Source: Thermoflexus sp. (GTDB lineage Bacteria > Chloroflexota > Anaerolineae > Thermoflexales > Thermoflexaceae). From it: DNA of 60,378 bases. Within the stretch, counting starts at the first letter, position 1, and every line of letters begins with the position of its first letter. The position numbers and the translations under genes were made by a program. The stretch is from positions 1 through 60,378 of the forward strand of contig NZ_DAOUCJ010000048.1 in NCBI RefSeq assembly GCF_034432235.1. Reading direction: 5' to 3'. Below the pieces are notes generated by a model that worked only from the letters and a program-made list of their open reading frames with translations, did no database searches and had not been told where the DNA came from. Shown piece after piece: positions 25,261-34,142 of the stretch.

Positions 25261-26696
25261 GCGCGCTGGCCGTCACCGTCCTTCGGAACACCATGTTCGG
25301 GCTGGGTGGGCGCCTCGCGGTGAAGATCCTGGCTTTCGCGTTCTCCGTATGGGTGGTGCGGCGCCTGGGCCAGGAAGACTTTGGATTGTATGCAACGGCC
25401 CTGGCCTATGTGACCGCTTTCGCGATTTTCTCCGACTGGGGGCTGGCCCCCTATCTGGTCCGAGAGATCGCCCGGGATCGGGGGCGGGCTGGCGAGCTGG
25501 TGGGGAATGCGATGGCCCTCCGGTTTCTGCTCGCCCTCGGAACCATCGGGCTCATTTTGGGGTTGGCGCAATGGAACGGGCAGCCGATGTTTTTGCTGGG
25601 AGGTATCGCCCTCGCCTCGCTCTCGCTTCTCCTGTATGCCTTCCAGGGACCTCTGGAAGCGGCCCTGCAGGGGGCGCGTCGGCTGGATTGGATCTCGGCG
25701 GCCGGCGTGCTGCAGCAGCTGGTCTTCGTGGTCCTGGGCGCGCTCGCCCTTTGGTCCGGTGTAGGCTTCTATGGATTGATCGGCGCCTCTCTGGTCGGAA
25801 CCGCCGCGGCGCTGGCCCTGACCGCCTGGGCCGCTCGCGCTCTGGGCCTCCTGATCGTTCAACGCCCGCGATGGCGCCTCTGGCCCCTCCTGCTGCGCGC
25901 CGGCCTTCCCTTCGGCCTGATCGGCCTGGCGGTTAATCTTTCCTATAAAGTGGATACCATCCTGCTCAGCATCTGGTGGCCGGCGGGGGTCGTCGGCTGG
26001 TATAACGCGGCTTATAATCTGATCTTCTCGATCGCCATCCTCTCCAACGCCGCCAACGTCGCGCTCTATCCTTCGATGGCCGCCCTCTCGGATCCGGAGG
26101 CCCTGGCCTCGGTGGTCCGTCGTGCGATGGGGTATCTATGGCTGCTTTCCATTCCCTTTACGGTGGGAGGATGGGTGCTGGGGGATCGCCTGATCCCCGC
26201 CCTTTACGGCCCCTCGTTTGCTCCCTCCGTCCCAGCCTTCCACATCCTGATTGGGGTCGTTCCGTTGATGTTCCTCTCGGAATATCTGGGCTATGTGATC
26301 CTGGTCCGGAACCGGGAGTGGTTGGTGGCGCGTTCCCTGATCCTGAGCACCTCGTTTAACGTCGCGTTGAATCTCTTTATGATCCCCCGTTACGGCCTGA
26401 TGGCCGCTGCCTGGATCACCCTGTTCACGGAGCTCCTGCTGGTCGGGCAATACATTACCCTTCTTCGTTTGTGGCGAGGGCTGGCGTTCGATTCTTTCGG
26501 GAAGCCGATGCTGGCCGCCGGGGCGATGGGGGGGATCCTCTGGATCTTGAAGGGATTTCCCCTACCGGTGTTGCTGGCCCTCGGCGCGCTGGTGTATGGC
26601 CTGGCGTTGTGGGGACTGGGGGCTGTGGGATCGGCGGAATGGCAGTTCCTTCGACGGATGGCGCAGCGAACGCCTGCATCCGGCGAGGTGGGTTGA
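25257..26696 (+). CDS. Wzx-like polysaccharide flippase (MATE/MOP superfamily)
   Basis: A 479-residue protein with about 12-14 membrane helices; ATG 25257 overlaps the kinase stop by 4 nt and has GGAGGAGCG upstream. The start (LRNTMFGLGGRLAVKILAF) and the RRLGQEDFGLYATALAYVTAF segment are typical for Polysacc_synt/Wzx proteins, as is AALYPSMAALSDPEA-like sequence in the middle (NVALYPSMAALSDP). These proteins flip undecaprenyl-linked oligosaccharide units across the membrane before polymerisation. Position right after the Wzz/kinase gene and before glycosyltransferases supports this. Confidence 0.88.
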   Translation: MSALAVTVLRNTMFGLGGRLAVKILAFAFSVWVVRRLGQEDFGLYATALAYVTAFAIFSDWGLAPYLVREIARDRGRAGELVGNAMALRFLLALGTIGLILGLAQWNGQPMFLLGGIALASLSLLLYAFQGPLEAALQGARRLDWISAAGVLQQLVFVVLGALALWSGVGFYGLIGASLVGTAAALALTAWAARALGLLIVQRPRWRLWPLLLRAGLPFGLIGLAVNLSYKVDTILLSIWWPAGVVGWYNAAYNLIFSIAILSNAANVALYPSMAALSDPEALASVVRRAMGYLWLLSIPFTVGGWVLGDRLIPALYGPSFAPSVPAFHILIGVVPLMFLSEYLGYVILVRNREWLVARSLILSTSFNVALNLFMIPRYGLMAAAWITLFTELLLVGQYITLLRLWRGLAFDSFGKPMLAAGAMGGILWILKGFPLPVLLALGALVYGLALWGLGAVGSAEWQFLRRMAQRTPASGEVG

Positions 26697-26699
26697 GCC

Positions 26700-28106
26700 A
26701 TGCGGATCGCCCTGGCCGCGCCGCACTATCCGCCGCGCAACATCGGGGGTGTGGAGTTCTATGTCCAATCCCTGGCCCGGTGGCTGCATCAGCAGGGCCA
26801 CCGGGTGGAAGTGATCGCTGTCGAACGGATCGAATACGGGCCGTTTCCCCGGGTGACCGCGCGGGTCGATCGATCAGAGGGATTCCCGGTGCACTGGCTG
26901 ACCGTGCGCTGGCGGAAGGGCCCGCTGGGGTTGCGGGATCGCTTCGACAATCCGGCGATGCAGCTGTGGTTCCAGGCGTATTTCCACAGCTGCAGCCCGG
27001 ATGTGTTCCATCTGCACAGCGGGTATCTCCTGACCGTCGCCCCGTTGCGAGCGGCCAGGAAAGCCGGGGTCCCCACGGTGGTCTCGCTTCATGATTTCTG
27101 GTTCCTGTGCGCTCATCACACGCTGTTGCGGCCCAGCGGGCAGGTCTGCCCGGGGCCGGAGGATCCGGCTGGCTGCGCATATTGCTGGCTCAGCCAGGGC
27201 CGTCGCTACCGATGGCTGGAGCAAGGGCTGGCGCGTCTCGGCGTGGGATCTCCCCATCGGCAAGCCGGGCGTTTCCTGCGACTGTGGCCGTTCTTCCGGC
27301 CGTGGGCTCAGGTTATGGAAACGCGGCGGCGTACCACGATGGCGGAGCTGAATCAGGTGCGCGAGATCCATAGCCCTTCGCGTTTCCTGATCCGCCTTCA
27401 CCAGGCTTTCGGGATGCGCATGGATCGTATTCGTATCATCCCTAATTTTGCTCCTCCAGATCTGAGGCCATCTTCTTCGCCTCGAGAGCGAAAAGATACC
27501 GGTGAAGTCCACGTGATATACATCGGTCAAGTTGCTCCTCACAAAGGAGTTCATGTTTTGATGGATGGGGTGCAACGGGCGAAGGATCGTCTCGGCATAG
27601 ATGAGGCGGGCATGTTGCGGTTGACGATCTATGGGGACCTCCAGGCGTTCCCGGCTTATCGCCGCTTGCTGGAACAGAAGATCGGGGGGGACTCCACCAT
27701 CCGGCTGGCCGGGATCCTTCCCCGGGAGCGGTTGGGGGAGGCGCTGATAGCGGCGGACTGGCTGGCCCTGCCGTCGATCTGGCTGGAGAACAGCCCCATG
27801 GTTGTCCTGGAAGCCCTGGCCACAGGGGTTCCCGTCCTGGCCAGTGCGGTGGGGGGGATCCCGGAGGTGGTCCGCCATGGGGAGAACGGATGGCTGGTGC
27901 CTCCCGGGGATCCAGAGGCCATTGCCCGGGCACTGATCCGATCCGTCCGGGAGCGGGAATGGCTGGAGCAGTTGCGCATGCGCGCAAAGCCGGTCTTCCC
28001 TTTCGAGCAGGCGATGTCCGCCTGGATCGCGCTGTATTCGGAGATCGCGGGGAAGGTCCGGGTCCCCGGGACGGCGGAAGAGGCGGTGGCCCATGAACCG
28101 ATCTGA
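26700..28106 (+). CDS. Glycosyltransferase family 4
   Basis: A 468-residue GT-B protein; ATG 26700 starts 3 nt after the flippase stop, with GAGGTGGG upstream. N-terminal Glyco_transf_4-type start: IALAAPHYPPRNIGGVEFYV. C-terminal nucleotide-sugar site: LPSIWLENSPMVVLEALATG (the E-x7-E motif) and EVVRHGENGWLVPPGD. A Cys-rich insert (CPGPEDPAGCAYCWLS) lies in the N-domain, as in some Wca/Wba-type enzymes. DNA of about 27420-27610, around the linker between the two Rossmann domains, is visibly less GC-rich than the rest of the gene. It overlaps the next gene by 14 nt. Confidence 0.9.
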   Translation: MRIALAAPHYPPRNIGGVEFYVQSLARWLHQQGHRVEVIAVERIEYGPFPRVTARVDRSEGFPVHWLTVRWRKGPLGLRDRFDNPAMQLWFQAYFHSCSPDVFHLHSGYLLTVAPLRAARKAGVPTVVSLHDFWFLCAHHTLLRPSGQVCPGPEDPAGCAYCWLSQGRRYRWLEQGLARLGVGSPHRQAGRFLRLWPFFRPWAQVMETRRRTTMAELNQVREIHSPSRFLIRLHQAFGMRMDRIRIIPNFAPPDLRPSSSPRERKDTGEVHVIYIGQVAPHKGVHVLMDGVQRAKDRLGIDEAGMLRLTIYGDLQAFPAYRRLLEQKIGGDSTIRLAGILPRERLGEALIAADWLALPSIWLENSPMVVLEALATGVPVLASAVGGIPEVVRHGENGWLVPPGDPEAIARALIRSVREREWLEQLRMRAKPVFPFEQAMSAWIALYSEIAGKVRVPGTAEEAVAHEPI

Positions 28107-29064
28107 GGCGCAACCCATGGGAGGGGTTCTGGTCGCCGTCCTGACCTATAACCGCCTGCATGACACCCTCGCCTGCCTGGAATCGGTCCGGCAGCTGGAG
28201 GGACCGGTGGGAGCCATCGTGGCCCTGGATAACGGCTCCACCGATGGGACGCCGGAGGCGATCCGCCGGGCGTTCCCCGAGGTCCAGGTCTGGGAGCTGG
28301 GGGACAACCTGGGCTACGCGGCGGGGAACAATCGGGCCCTCCGTATGGCGCTGGAGCAGGGGATGGAAGGGGTGTTCCTCCTGAACAATGACACGCTGGT
28401 GGATGCCGGATGTCTGGTCGCAATGCTGGAGACGGCGCGATCCGCGCCCCATATCGGGGCAGTGGGGCCGTTGGTGTGGGCATGGCCTCCCTCCCAGGGG
28501 ATCTGGGCGCTGGGCGGGGAGATCCACTGGCGCCGGGCCTACACGACTCATCGAGAAGCCGGGCGCGCGGAGCCCTCCCGGCGCGATCCCCATCCGGTGG
28601 ATTTCGTTCCTGGCTGCGGGATGCTGCTGCTGTGCGAGGCGCTGGAGGCGGTGGGGGGCTTCGATGAGCGATATTTCATGTATTGGGAAGAGGCCGACTG
28701 GTGTCAGCGGGCGCGCCGCGCTGGGTTCTCCATCCAGGTGGATCCCCGGGCGCAGATGTGGCACAAGGCTCCCCTTCACCCAGAAGATCTCCCTCCCGCG
28801 ACGCTCTATTACATGACCCGAAATCGATTGCTCTTCTTCTGGGAGCATGGGGGATCCATGGGACGATGGATAGCGCTCCTCCATGCGGTTCACGGCGCGA
28901 TCCGCCTGGCGCGGAGGTATGAACGGGAAGATCAGCCTTCCCATGCCCAGGCCGTCTGGGAGGGGCTCTATGATTTCTTCGCCCGCCGGTGGGGGGCGTG
29001 GGGGAGCGAAACGGCTTCGTGGAAAACCGGAAAGGAGGCGCTGTGGCCCGTATCCTCTGGGTAA
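28093..29064 (+). CDS. Glycosyltransferase family 2 (rhamnosyltransferase-like)
   Basis: A 323-residue GT-A protein. ATG 28093 (overlapping the previous gene) follows GAAGAGGCGG; Met at 28117 is an alternative. Motifs: VLTYNRLHDTLACLESV, ALDNGSTDGTPEA, NLGYAAGNNRAL, LLNNDTLVDAG (the DxD-like NDT) and GGFDERYFMYWEEADWCQRA, as in the dTDP-rhamnosyl transferase RfbF/WcaA group. It should act at the inner membrane face adding a sugar to the lipid-linked unit. The next gene starts within its 3' end. Confidence 0.9.
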   Translation: MNRSEAQPMGGVLVAVLTYNRLHDTLACLESVRQLEGPVGAIVALDNGSTDGTPEAIRRAFPEVQVWELGDNLGYAAGNNRALRMALEQGMEGVFLLNNDTLVDAGCLVAMLETARSAPHIGAVGPLVWAWPPSQGIWALGGEIHWRRAYTTHREAGRAEPSRRDPHPVDFVPGCGMLLLCEALEAVGGFDERYFMYWEEADWCQRARRAGFSIQVDPRAQMWHKAPLHPEDLPPATLYYMTRNRLLFFWEHGGSMGRWIALLHAVHGAIRLARRYEREDQPSHAQAVWEGLYDFFARRWGAWGSETASWKTGKEALWPVSSG

Positions 29065-30248
29065 TGGGCTGGTTTCCCCTGCCGCCCGATAAAGGGGTGC
29101 GGATCCGGCTTTCCCAGCTCCTGGACACCCTGGCCCCTCGCCATCGGCTGACTCTGGTGGTGCTGGCGGATCCGGAGGCGGAAATCGAACGCTACCAGGG
29201 GGAGCTGGCCGCCCGATGCGAGGCGCTTTACATCTTTCCGCGTCGCGAGTTCCAGCCGACCCGCTGGCGGGCGATCCGGGGGTTCCTTTCCTCCACGCCC
29301 CGCTGGCTGATCGATGTGGATCTGCCGGAGGTCCATGCGCGGGTGCGCCATCTCTGCGCCGAGCGGGCGTTCGATCTCATCATCGCCTCCCAGCTTCCAT
29401 CCGCCCGCTATGTCCGAGCCCTGGATGGTGTCCCGAAGATCCTGGACGAGGTCGAGAGCGGGTTGTTCCTGGATCAGGTTCGCCTGGCTCGGGATTCGCT
29501 CCGGCGGGCGCGGCGGTGGCTGATGTGGTGGAAGTATGCCCGGTTCCTGCGGGATCTGGCGCGCGACTTCACGGTGTGCACGGTGGTCTCGGAGGTGGAA
29601 GCGCGGATCCTTCGGGGGATCGCGCCGCATGCTCGCGTGGCGGTCATCCCCAACGGGATCGATCTCCGGCGATATAGGGGAGTGGAAGCGCCTCCCGAGC
29701 CGGATACCCTCATCTTCACGGGGGCGCCGACTTACTGGGCGAACCGGGATGCGCTCGTCTTCTTCGCCGAAGCCATCTGGCCGGAGATCCATCGCTGCCG
29801 CCCATCGACCCGGTTGTGGATCACAGGGCGGCTTCCGGAGGGCACCCCGCTCCCCCATCCGCCCGGATGGATCTACACCGGCTATGTGTCGGATATCCGG
29901 CTGTGGATCGCTCGCGCCTGGGCGATGGTGGCGCCGTTGCGGTTCGGTGGAGGGACCCGGTTGAAGATCCTGGAGGCCATGGCCCTGGGGACGCCGGTGG
30001 TCTCGACCCCGAAGGGGACGGAAGGGCTGGCGTTTCGAAGGGAAGGGGCGGTGACCATTGCAGAGGACCCCCGGGATTTCGCCCGGGCTGTCCTCGCCCT
30101 GCTGGACGATCCGGACCAGCGGATGCGGCAGGGACAGATCGCCCGGGAGGCGGTTGAGGATTACGACTGGGCGCGGATCGGGGAGCGCTATCTTCAGCTG
30201 GTGGAGAGGACGATCCATGAGCGGGATCGCATGGCCGCGATCGCCTGA
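29043..30248 (+). CDS. Glycosyltransferase (GT4-like, GT-B fold)
   Basis: A 401-residue protein. GTG 29043 is chosen because AAAGGAGG lies just upstream, and the product then begins ARILWVMGWFPLPPDKGVRIR, the proper first strand of the fold; an earlier ATG (28989) would add residues without homology character. The C-terminal half has VIPNGIDLRRYR, APLRFGGGTRLKILEAMALG and VVSTPKGTEGL. The pattern is close to that of the last glycosyltransferase of the locus (40390). It overlaps its neighbours by 22 nt upstream and 32 nt downstream. Confidence 0.88.
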   Translation: MARILWVMGWFPLPPDKGVRIRLSQLLDTLAPRHRLTLVVLADPEAEIERYQGELAARCEALYIFPRREFQPTRWRAIRGFLSSTPRWLIDVDLPEVHARVRHLCAERAFDLIIASQLPSARYVRALDGVPKILDEVESGLFLDQVRLARDSLRRARRWLMWWKYARFLRDLARDFTVCTVVSEVEARILRGIAPHARVAVIPNGIDLRRYRGVEAPPEPDTLIFTGAPTYWANRDALVFFAEAIWPEIHRCRPSTRLWITGRLPEGTPLPHPPGWIYTGYVSDIRLWIARAWAMVAPLRFGGGTRLKILEAMALGTPVVSTPKGTEGLAFRREGAVTIAEDPRDFARAVLALLDDPDQRMRQGQIAREAVEDYDWARIGERYLQLVERTIHERDRMAAIA

Positions 30249-31722
30249 CCGGGGGTCCCGATGGTGGGATCGGATTTCCCCTGCGGTCTGGGGGGCCGGA
30301 TCTGGGCTTCTCCTGGCGCCCCTGATCGGGGTTCTGGTGCTCACCTCCCGGGGTCAGTGGGTCGCGATCGGGCTGCTGGGGGTGCTTGGGTTTCCGATCC
30401 TGCTCTTCCTCAGCCGCTACACCGTGGAGATCATCCTGTTCGCTTCGCTCTTTGTTCCCTTCACGATCTCCACGGGCTCTCAGAGCCCCATTGTGGCCAG
30501 CTTGCTCCTCACCGCCCTCTTCGGGGGGATCTGGCTGCTCCGGCGGGTGTTCGAGCGGGAGAAAGAGCACTGGCCCAAAGCCCCCGCGGTTGTTCCGCTG
30601 CTGGGGTTCATAGGGGTTTCCGTGATCTCGTTTTTCTGGAGCGAGATCTGGCGGGATCCGATGATCCCATCCTGGTTTCTGTATCGGGCGCGGCTGGGGG
30701 GGTTGGGGGTGATGGTGCTTTCGCCCCTGGCCCTCTGGCTGGCCGCCGCCCACCTGCGCCACCCCCGGCAGATGGATCGGCTGGTGGGGATGTTCCTGAT
30801 CGCCGGCGCGCTGGGGGCGATCCAGATCCTGGCCGGGCAGCCATTATTCCCCTTTCTGAACACGGGGGGGCTGTTCCCCCTTTGGCTGTTCAGCTTCGGC
30901 GTGGCCTTTCTGGTGTTCCGGCCGATGGCGGCCTGGCTTCGCCTGGGGCTCGGGCTCATGCTGGGGATCTGGGGGTGGTATGTCCTGGTCCCCGGGATCT
31001 CCTGGATCAGCGGCTGGTTGCCGCCGATCATCGCCCTCCTGGTGGTCGTGTGGCTTCGATCCCGACGGCTTTTTGCTCTGGTGTTCGGCGTGTTGCTGTT
31101 GCTGACCGTGATCTACTGGGGGCCGCTTCAGTTCTGGATGTTCGATTACAACTACCAGACCAGTGGGGTAACCCGCCTGGAGGCATGGCTTCGGAACTGG
31201 CAGGTGACCCGGGAGCATTTGCTGTTCGGGACGGGGCCGGCGGGATATGCCGCCTATTACATGACGTATTTCCCGGACCAGGCGATGGCCACCCACAACA
31301 ACTATCTGGATGTCCTGGCGCAGACCGGCCTGATCGGCATGGGGTTTTTCCTCTGGTTCCTGGCGGCTCTGGGACGGGAGGTCTATCAGATCTGGCGCTG
31401 GGTCCGTGCGTCTGATCACCAGGCGCGCGCTCTGGTTGCCGGGCTGATGGGAGGGTTCACCGGGCTGCTGGTGGCGATGGGTCTGGGGGACTGGTTCCTT
31501 CCGTTCCCTTACACGCAAACGATTGCCGGCTATCGCTATACCGTGTGGGGATGGATTTTCGCCGGGGCGGCGGTGGCGATGGGACGCTATTATCGGAGCC
31601 TCCGGCTGCAGCTCTTCTATGCGGCGTCCATCCGGGGAAGCCAGGAGTTGCGCAACCGGTTGCCTCCTGGTGACCTGAGGGCTCGCGGCCGATTCGAGCC
31701 CAGCGGCGTCCACTCTGGATGA
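30217..31722 (+). CDS. O-antigen ligase / Wzy-like polymerase
   Basis: A 501-residue protein with about 11-12 membrane helices. ATG 30217 is chosen (GTGGAGAGGACG upstream). The Wzy_C signature is present: LLFGTGPAGYAAYYM, then ATHNNYLDVLAQTGLIGMG, in the large outer loop and following helix. Members either polymerise undecaprenyl-linked repeat units or ligate them to an acceptor. With a Wzx-like flippase and Wzz-type protein in the same block, a polymerase role is likelier; this is inferred from context. The start lies 32 nt inside the preceding gene. Confidence 0.85.
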   Translation: MSGIAWPRSPDRGSRWWDRISPAVWGAGSGLLLAPLIGVLVLTSRGQWVAIGLLGVLGFPILLFLSRYTVEIILFASLFVPFTISTGSQSPIVASLLLTALFGGIWLLRRVFEREKEHWPKAPAVVPLLGFIGVSVISFFWSEIWRDPMIPSWFLYRARLGGLGVMVLSPLALWLAAAHLRHPRQMDRLVGMFLIAGALGAIQILAGQPLFPFLNTGGLFPLWLFSFGVAFLVFRPMAAWLRLGLGLMLGIWGWYVLVPGISWISGWLPPIIALLVVVWLRSRRLFALVFGVLLLLTVIYWGPLQFWMFDYNYQTSGVTRLEAWLRNWQVTREHLLFGTGPAGYAAYYMTYFPDQAMATHNNYLDVLAQTGLIGMGFFLWFLAALGREVYQIWRWVRASDHQARALVAGLMGGFTGLLVAMGLGDWFLPFPYTQTIAGYRYTVWGWIFAGAAVAMGRYYRSLRLQLFYAASIRGSQELRNRLPPGDLRARGRFEPSGVHSG

Positions 31723-31739
31723 GGATGAAAAGGGGCGTT

Positions 31740-34142
31740 ATGAGACCGATGGTCTCTGTGATCCTGGTCACCTACAACACGCGGGAGCTCCTGGCCCGCT
31801 GCCTGGAGGCCCTCCCCGCGGCGCTGACAGGAATCCCCTACGAGATCTGGGTGGTGGACAACGGTTCCACGGATGATACCCTGGCCTGGCTGCAGACCCA
31901 CTATCCGCAGATCCAGATCCTGAGCAATCCGAGCAATCGGGGGTTTGCGGCGGCGAACAACCAGGCCATGGCCCGGGCTCAGGGTCGCTATTTCCTGCTG
32001 CTGAACACCGACACGATCCCGCGCCCGGGGGCTCTCGCCGCGCTGGTGCATTATCTGGAGGAGCATCCGGAAATCGGGATAGCAGGGGGAAGTCTCCTGA
32101 ACCCGGACGGCAGCCCGCAGGGATGCGCTGCCGATTTCCCCACCCTGGGGACGGAGCTGCTTTTGCTGACGGGTCCAATCGGGCGCTGGCTCCGCGGCCC
32201 GCATTTCCCCTTTCATCCTCCGGCGGAGTCCCCAAAGCCGGTGGACTGGGTTTCGGGGGCGTGTCTCCTTGTCCGCCGGGAGGTGGTGGAGGCCATCGGG
32301 GGTCTGGACGAAGGTTATTTTATGTATGGGGAAGAGGTGGACTGGTGCTGGCGGGCCCGGCGGGCCGGCTGGCAGGTCGCCGTCGTCCCCCAGGCCCGGG
32401 TGATCCATCTGGGGAGCGCGACGGCCCGTCGGATGGACGGCATGCGCCGGCGGTGGCTGTATGCCGGCAAGGCGCGCTTCCTCCGTCGGGCCCGGGGTCC
32501 TCTGATTGCCGCGCTTTACCAGGCAGCGGTCTGGCTCATCACGCTTCTCAAATGGTTGGGGATGACCCTTCTCGGGCGCCGGGAGCAGGCCGCCGCTTAC
32601 GGCGCGGTGATCCATCCGGAAGGGTGGCTTCGCTGGGCCCGCATCTTCTTCACACCCACCGCTGGCCTTCTCTTCATGCTCCTTTTTCTGAGCACGATCT
32701 ACACCTTCCCTCGCTGGGCGGACTGGAATCAGAATTCCCGCCTGGATCTGGTGCTGGCCCTGGTGGAGCAGGGGACGTTTCGCATTGATGCCTTCGTGGA
32801 GAACACCGGGGATTACGCAGTGGTCGGGGGGCATTTCTACAGCGACAAAGCGCCGGGCCTGGCTTTCGCGGCCGTTCCGGTGTATGCGCTCCTCCATCAG
32901 GCCCTGGTGCACCCGCTGGCCGCCCCGCTCGCCCGGTATCTGGAGGGATCGGCAGCCTTCCGAGCCACGCTGAATCCAGCTGGCACCGGAGTTTCCCCCT
33001 GGAAAGTTCGCCTTGCCATTGCCCTGGTGGTTCTGAGCGCCCTGGTGGTCGCCTTCCCCTCTGCCGCGATTGGGATCTGGCTCCACGGGCTCTTGCGCGA
33101 GCGGTTCGGGTCCCACCCGGTGTCCTGGATCCTGCCCATGGTCTATGGGCTCGGGACGCCAGCCTTCGCGTATGCGAACCTCTTTGTGAGCCATCAATTC
33201 GTGGCCGCTCTGCTGATGGCCGCCTTCGCCCTCGCCTGGGGGATCCGACGGGGACTCCTCGGGGATGGCGGGCGGATCCCTCTGGGCTTTCTGTTGGCCT
33301 ACGCCGTGATCTCCGAGTATCCGGCGATCCTCATCGCCGCGGGGATCGCGGTGTATAGCCTGTGGGGACAGGGGGGTTCTCCCCGCCGCATTGCGCGATG
33401 GACGCTGATGATGGCGCTGGGCGGCGCTATCCCTCTTCTGCTCGCCGCCTGGCATAACGCCGTGGTGTTCGGCTCCCCCTTCCGGCTGGGTTACGCCTAT
33501 TCCGCCCTCTGGCAGGACGTCCATCGGCAGGGGTTTTTCAGCCTGCGAGGGCCTTCCCTGGAGGCCCTGTGGGGGATCACCTTCAACCCGTATCGCGGGC
33601 TGTTCTTCCGATCGCCTTTCCTCCTCCTCGGCTTTGTAGGGCTATGGCGGATGCTCCGGGATCCGGAGTGGCAGGCGGAAGGGTGGCTGGCGACATGGGC
33701 GGTGCTCAGTTTCATCGCCTTTAATGCGTCCTCGGTGATGTGGGACGGAGGGTTCGCGGTGGGGCCGCGCTATCTGCTGCCGATGGTGCCCTTCCTCGCC
33801 CTGGCGGCTGGATTCGCCGTTCCAGCGATCGCCCGAAGTCGCGCGGGGATCGGGCTGGTGGCCGTGCTGGGGCTCTGGAGCTTCGGGATGGTCGTTCTCG
33901 AGAGCCTGGCCGGTCAGCAGTTCCCTCAATATCAACGGTTCCCTCTGGTGGAATACGTCTGGCCCCGGTGGCAGGCGGGAGATATCGCGCGGAACTGGGG
34001 GATGCTGCTGGGGTTGCGGGGACCTTCGAGCCTGCTCCCTCTGGGGACCCTATGGGGGCTGGGCCTCGGGTGGCTCGCCCGTCCGCCTCGCCGTTTCGCA
34101 GCCGAACGCATCGGACCGCGTGTTCTGGAGGGCCGGCCGTGA
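31740..34142 (+). CDS. GT2 glycosyltransferase fused to a GT-C-like membrane domain
   Basis: An 800-residue protein. ATG 31740 is favoured (AAAAGGGG upstream); ATG 31719, overlapping the previous stop, is the alternative. Residues ~1-290 form a GT2 enzyme: VILVTYNTRELLARCLEAL, VDNGSTDDT, NRGFAAANNQAMA, LLNTDTIPRPGA and GGLDEGYFMYGEEVDWC. From ~300 on there are about ten membrane helices with WNQNSRLDLVLALVEQGTF, NTGDYAVVGGHFYSDKAPG and, later, FNPYRGLFFRSPF, a pattern seen in stand-alone GT-C-like membrane proteins. The fusion would join a cytosolic transferase to a membrane transferase in one chain; the role of the second half is unproven. Confidence 0.82.
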   Translation: MRPMVSVILVTYNTRELLARCLEALPAALTGIPYEIWVVDNGSTDDTLAWLQTHYPQIQILSNPSNRGFAAANNQAMARAQGRYFLLLNTDTIPRPGALAALVHYLEEHPEIGIAGGSLLNPDGSPQGCAADFPTLGTELLLLTGPIGRWLRGPHFPFHPPAESPKPVDWVSGACLLVRREVVEAIGGLDEGYFMYGEEVDWCWRARRAGWQVAVVPQARVIHLGSATARRMDGMRRRWLYAGKARFLRRARGPLIAALYQAAVWLITLLKWLGMTLLGRREQAAAYGAVIHPEGWLRWARIFFTPTAGLLFMLLFLSTIYTFPRWADWNQNSRLDLVLALVEQGTFRIDAFVENTGDYAVVGGHFYSDKAPGLAFAAVPVYALLHQALVHPLAAPLARYLEGSAAFRATLNPAGTGVSPWKVRLAIALVVLSALVVAFPSAAIGIWLHGLLRERFGSHPVSWILPMVYGLGTPAFAYANLFVSHQFVAALLMAAFALAWGIRRGLLGDGGRIPLGFLLAYAVISEYPAILIAAGIAVYSLWGQGGSPRRIARWTLMMALGGAIPLLLAAWHNAVVFGSPFRLGYAYSALWQDVHRQGFFSLRGPSLEALWGITFNPYRGLFFRSPFLLLGFVGLWRMLRDPEWQAEGWLATWAVLSFIAFNASSVMWDGGFAVGPRYLLPMVPFLALAAGFAVPAIARSRAGIGLVAVLGLWSFGMVVLESLAGQQFPQYQRFPLVEYVWPRWQAGDIARNWGMLLGLRGPSSLLPLGTLWGLGLGWLARPPRRFAAERIGPRVLEGRP

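Noticed and set aside
31617..33524. 635-codon minus-strand ORF opposite the GT2/GT-C fusion
   Set aside because: Composition of an antisense shadow, no recognisable domain, and the plus-strand gene is unambiguous.
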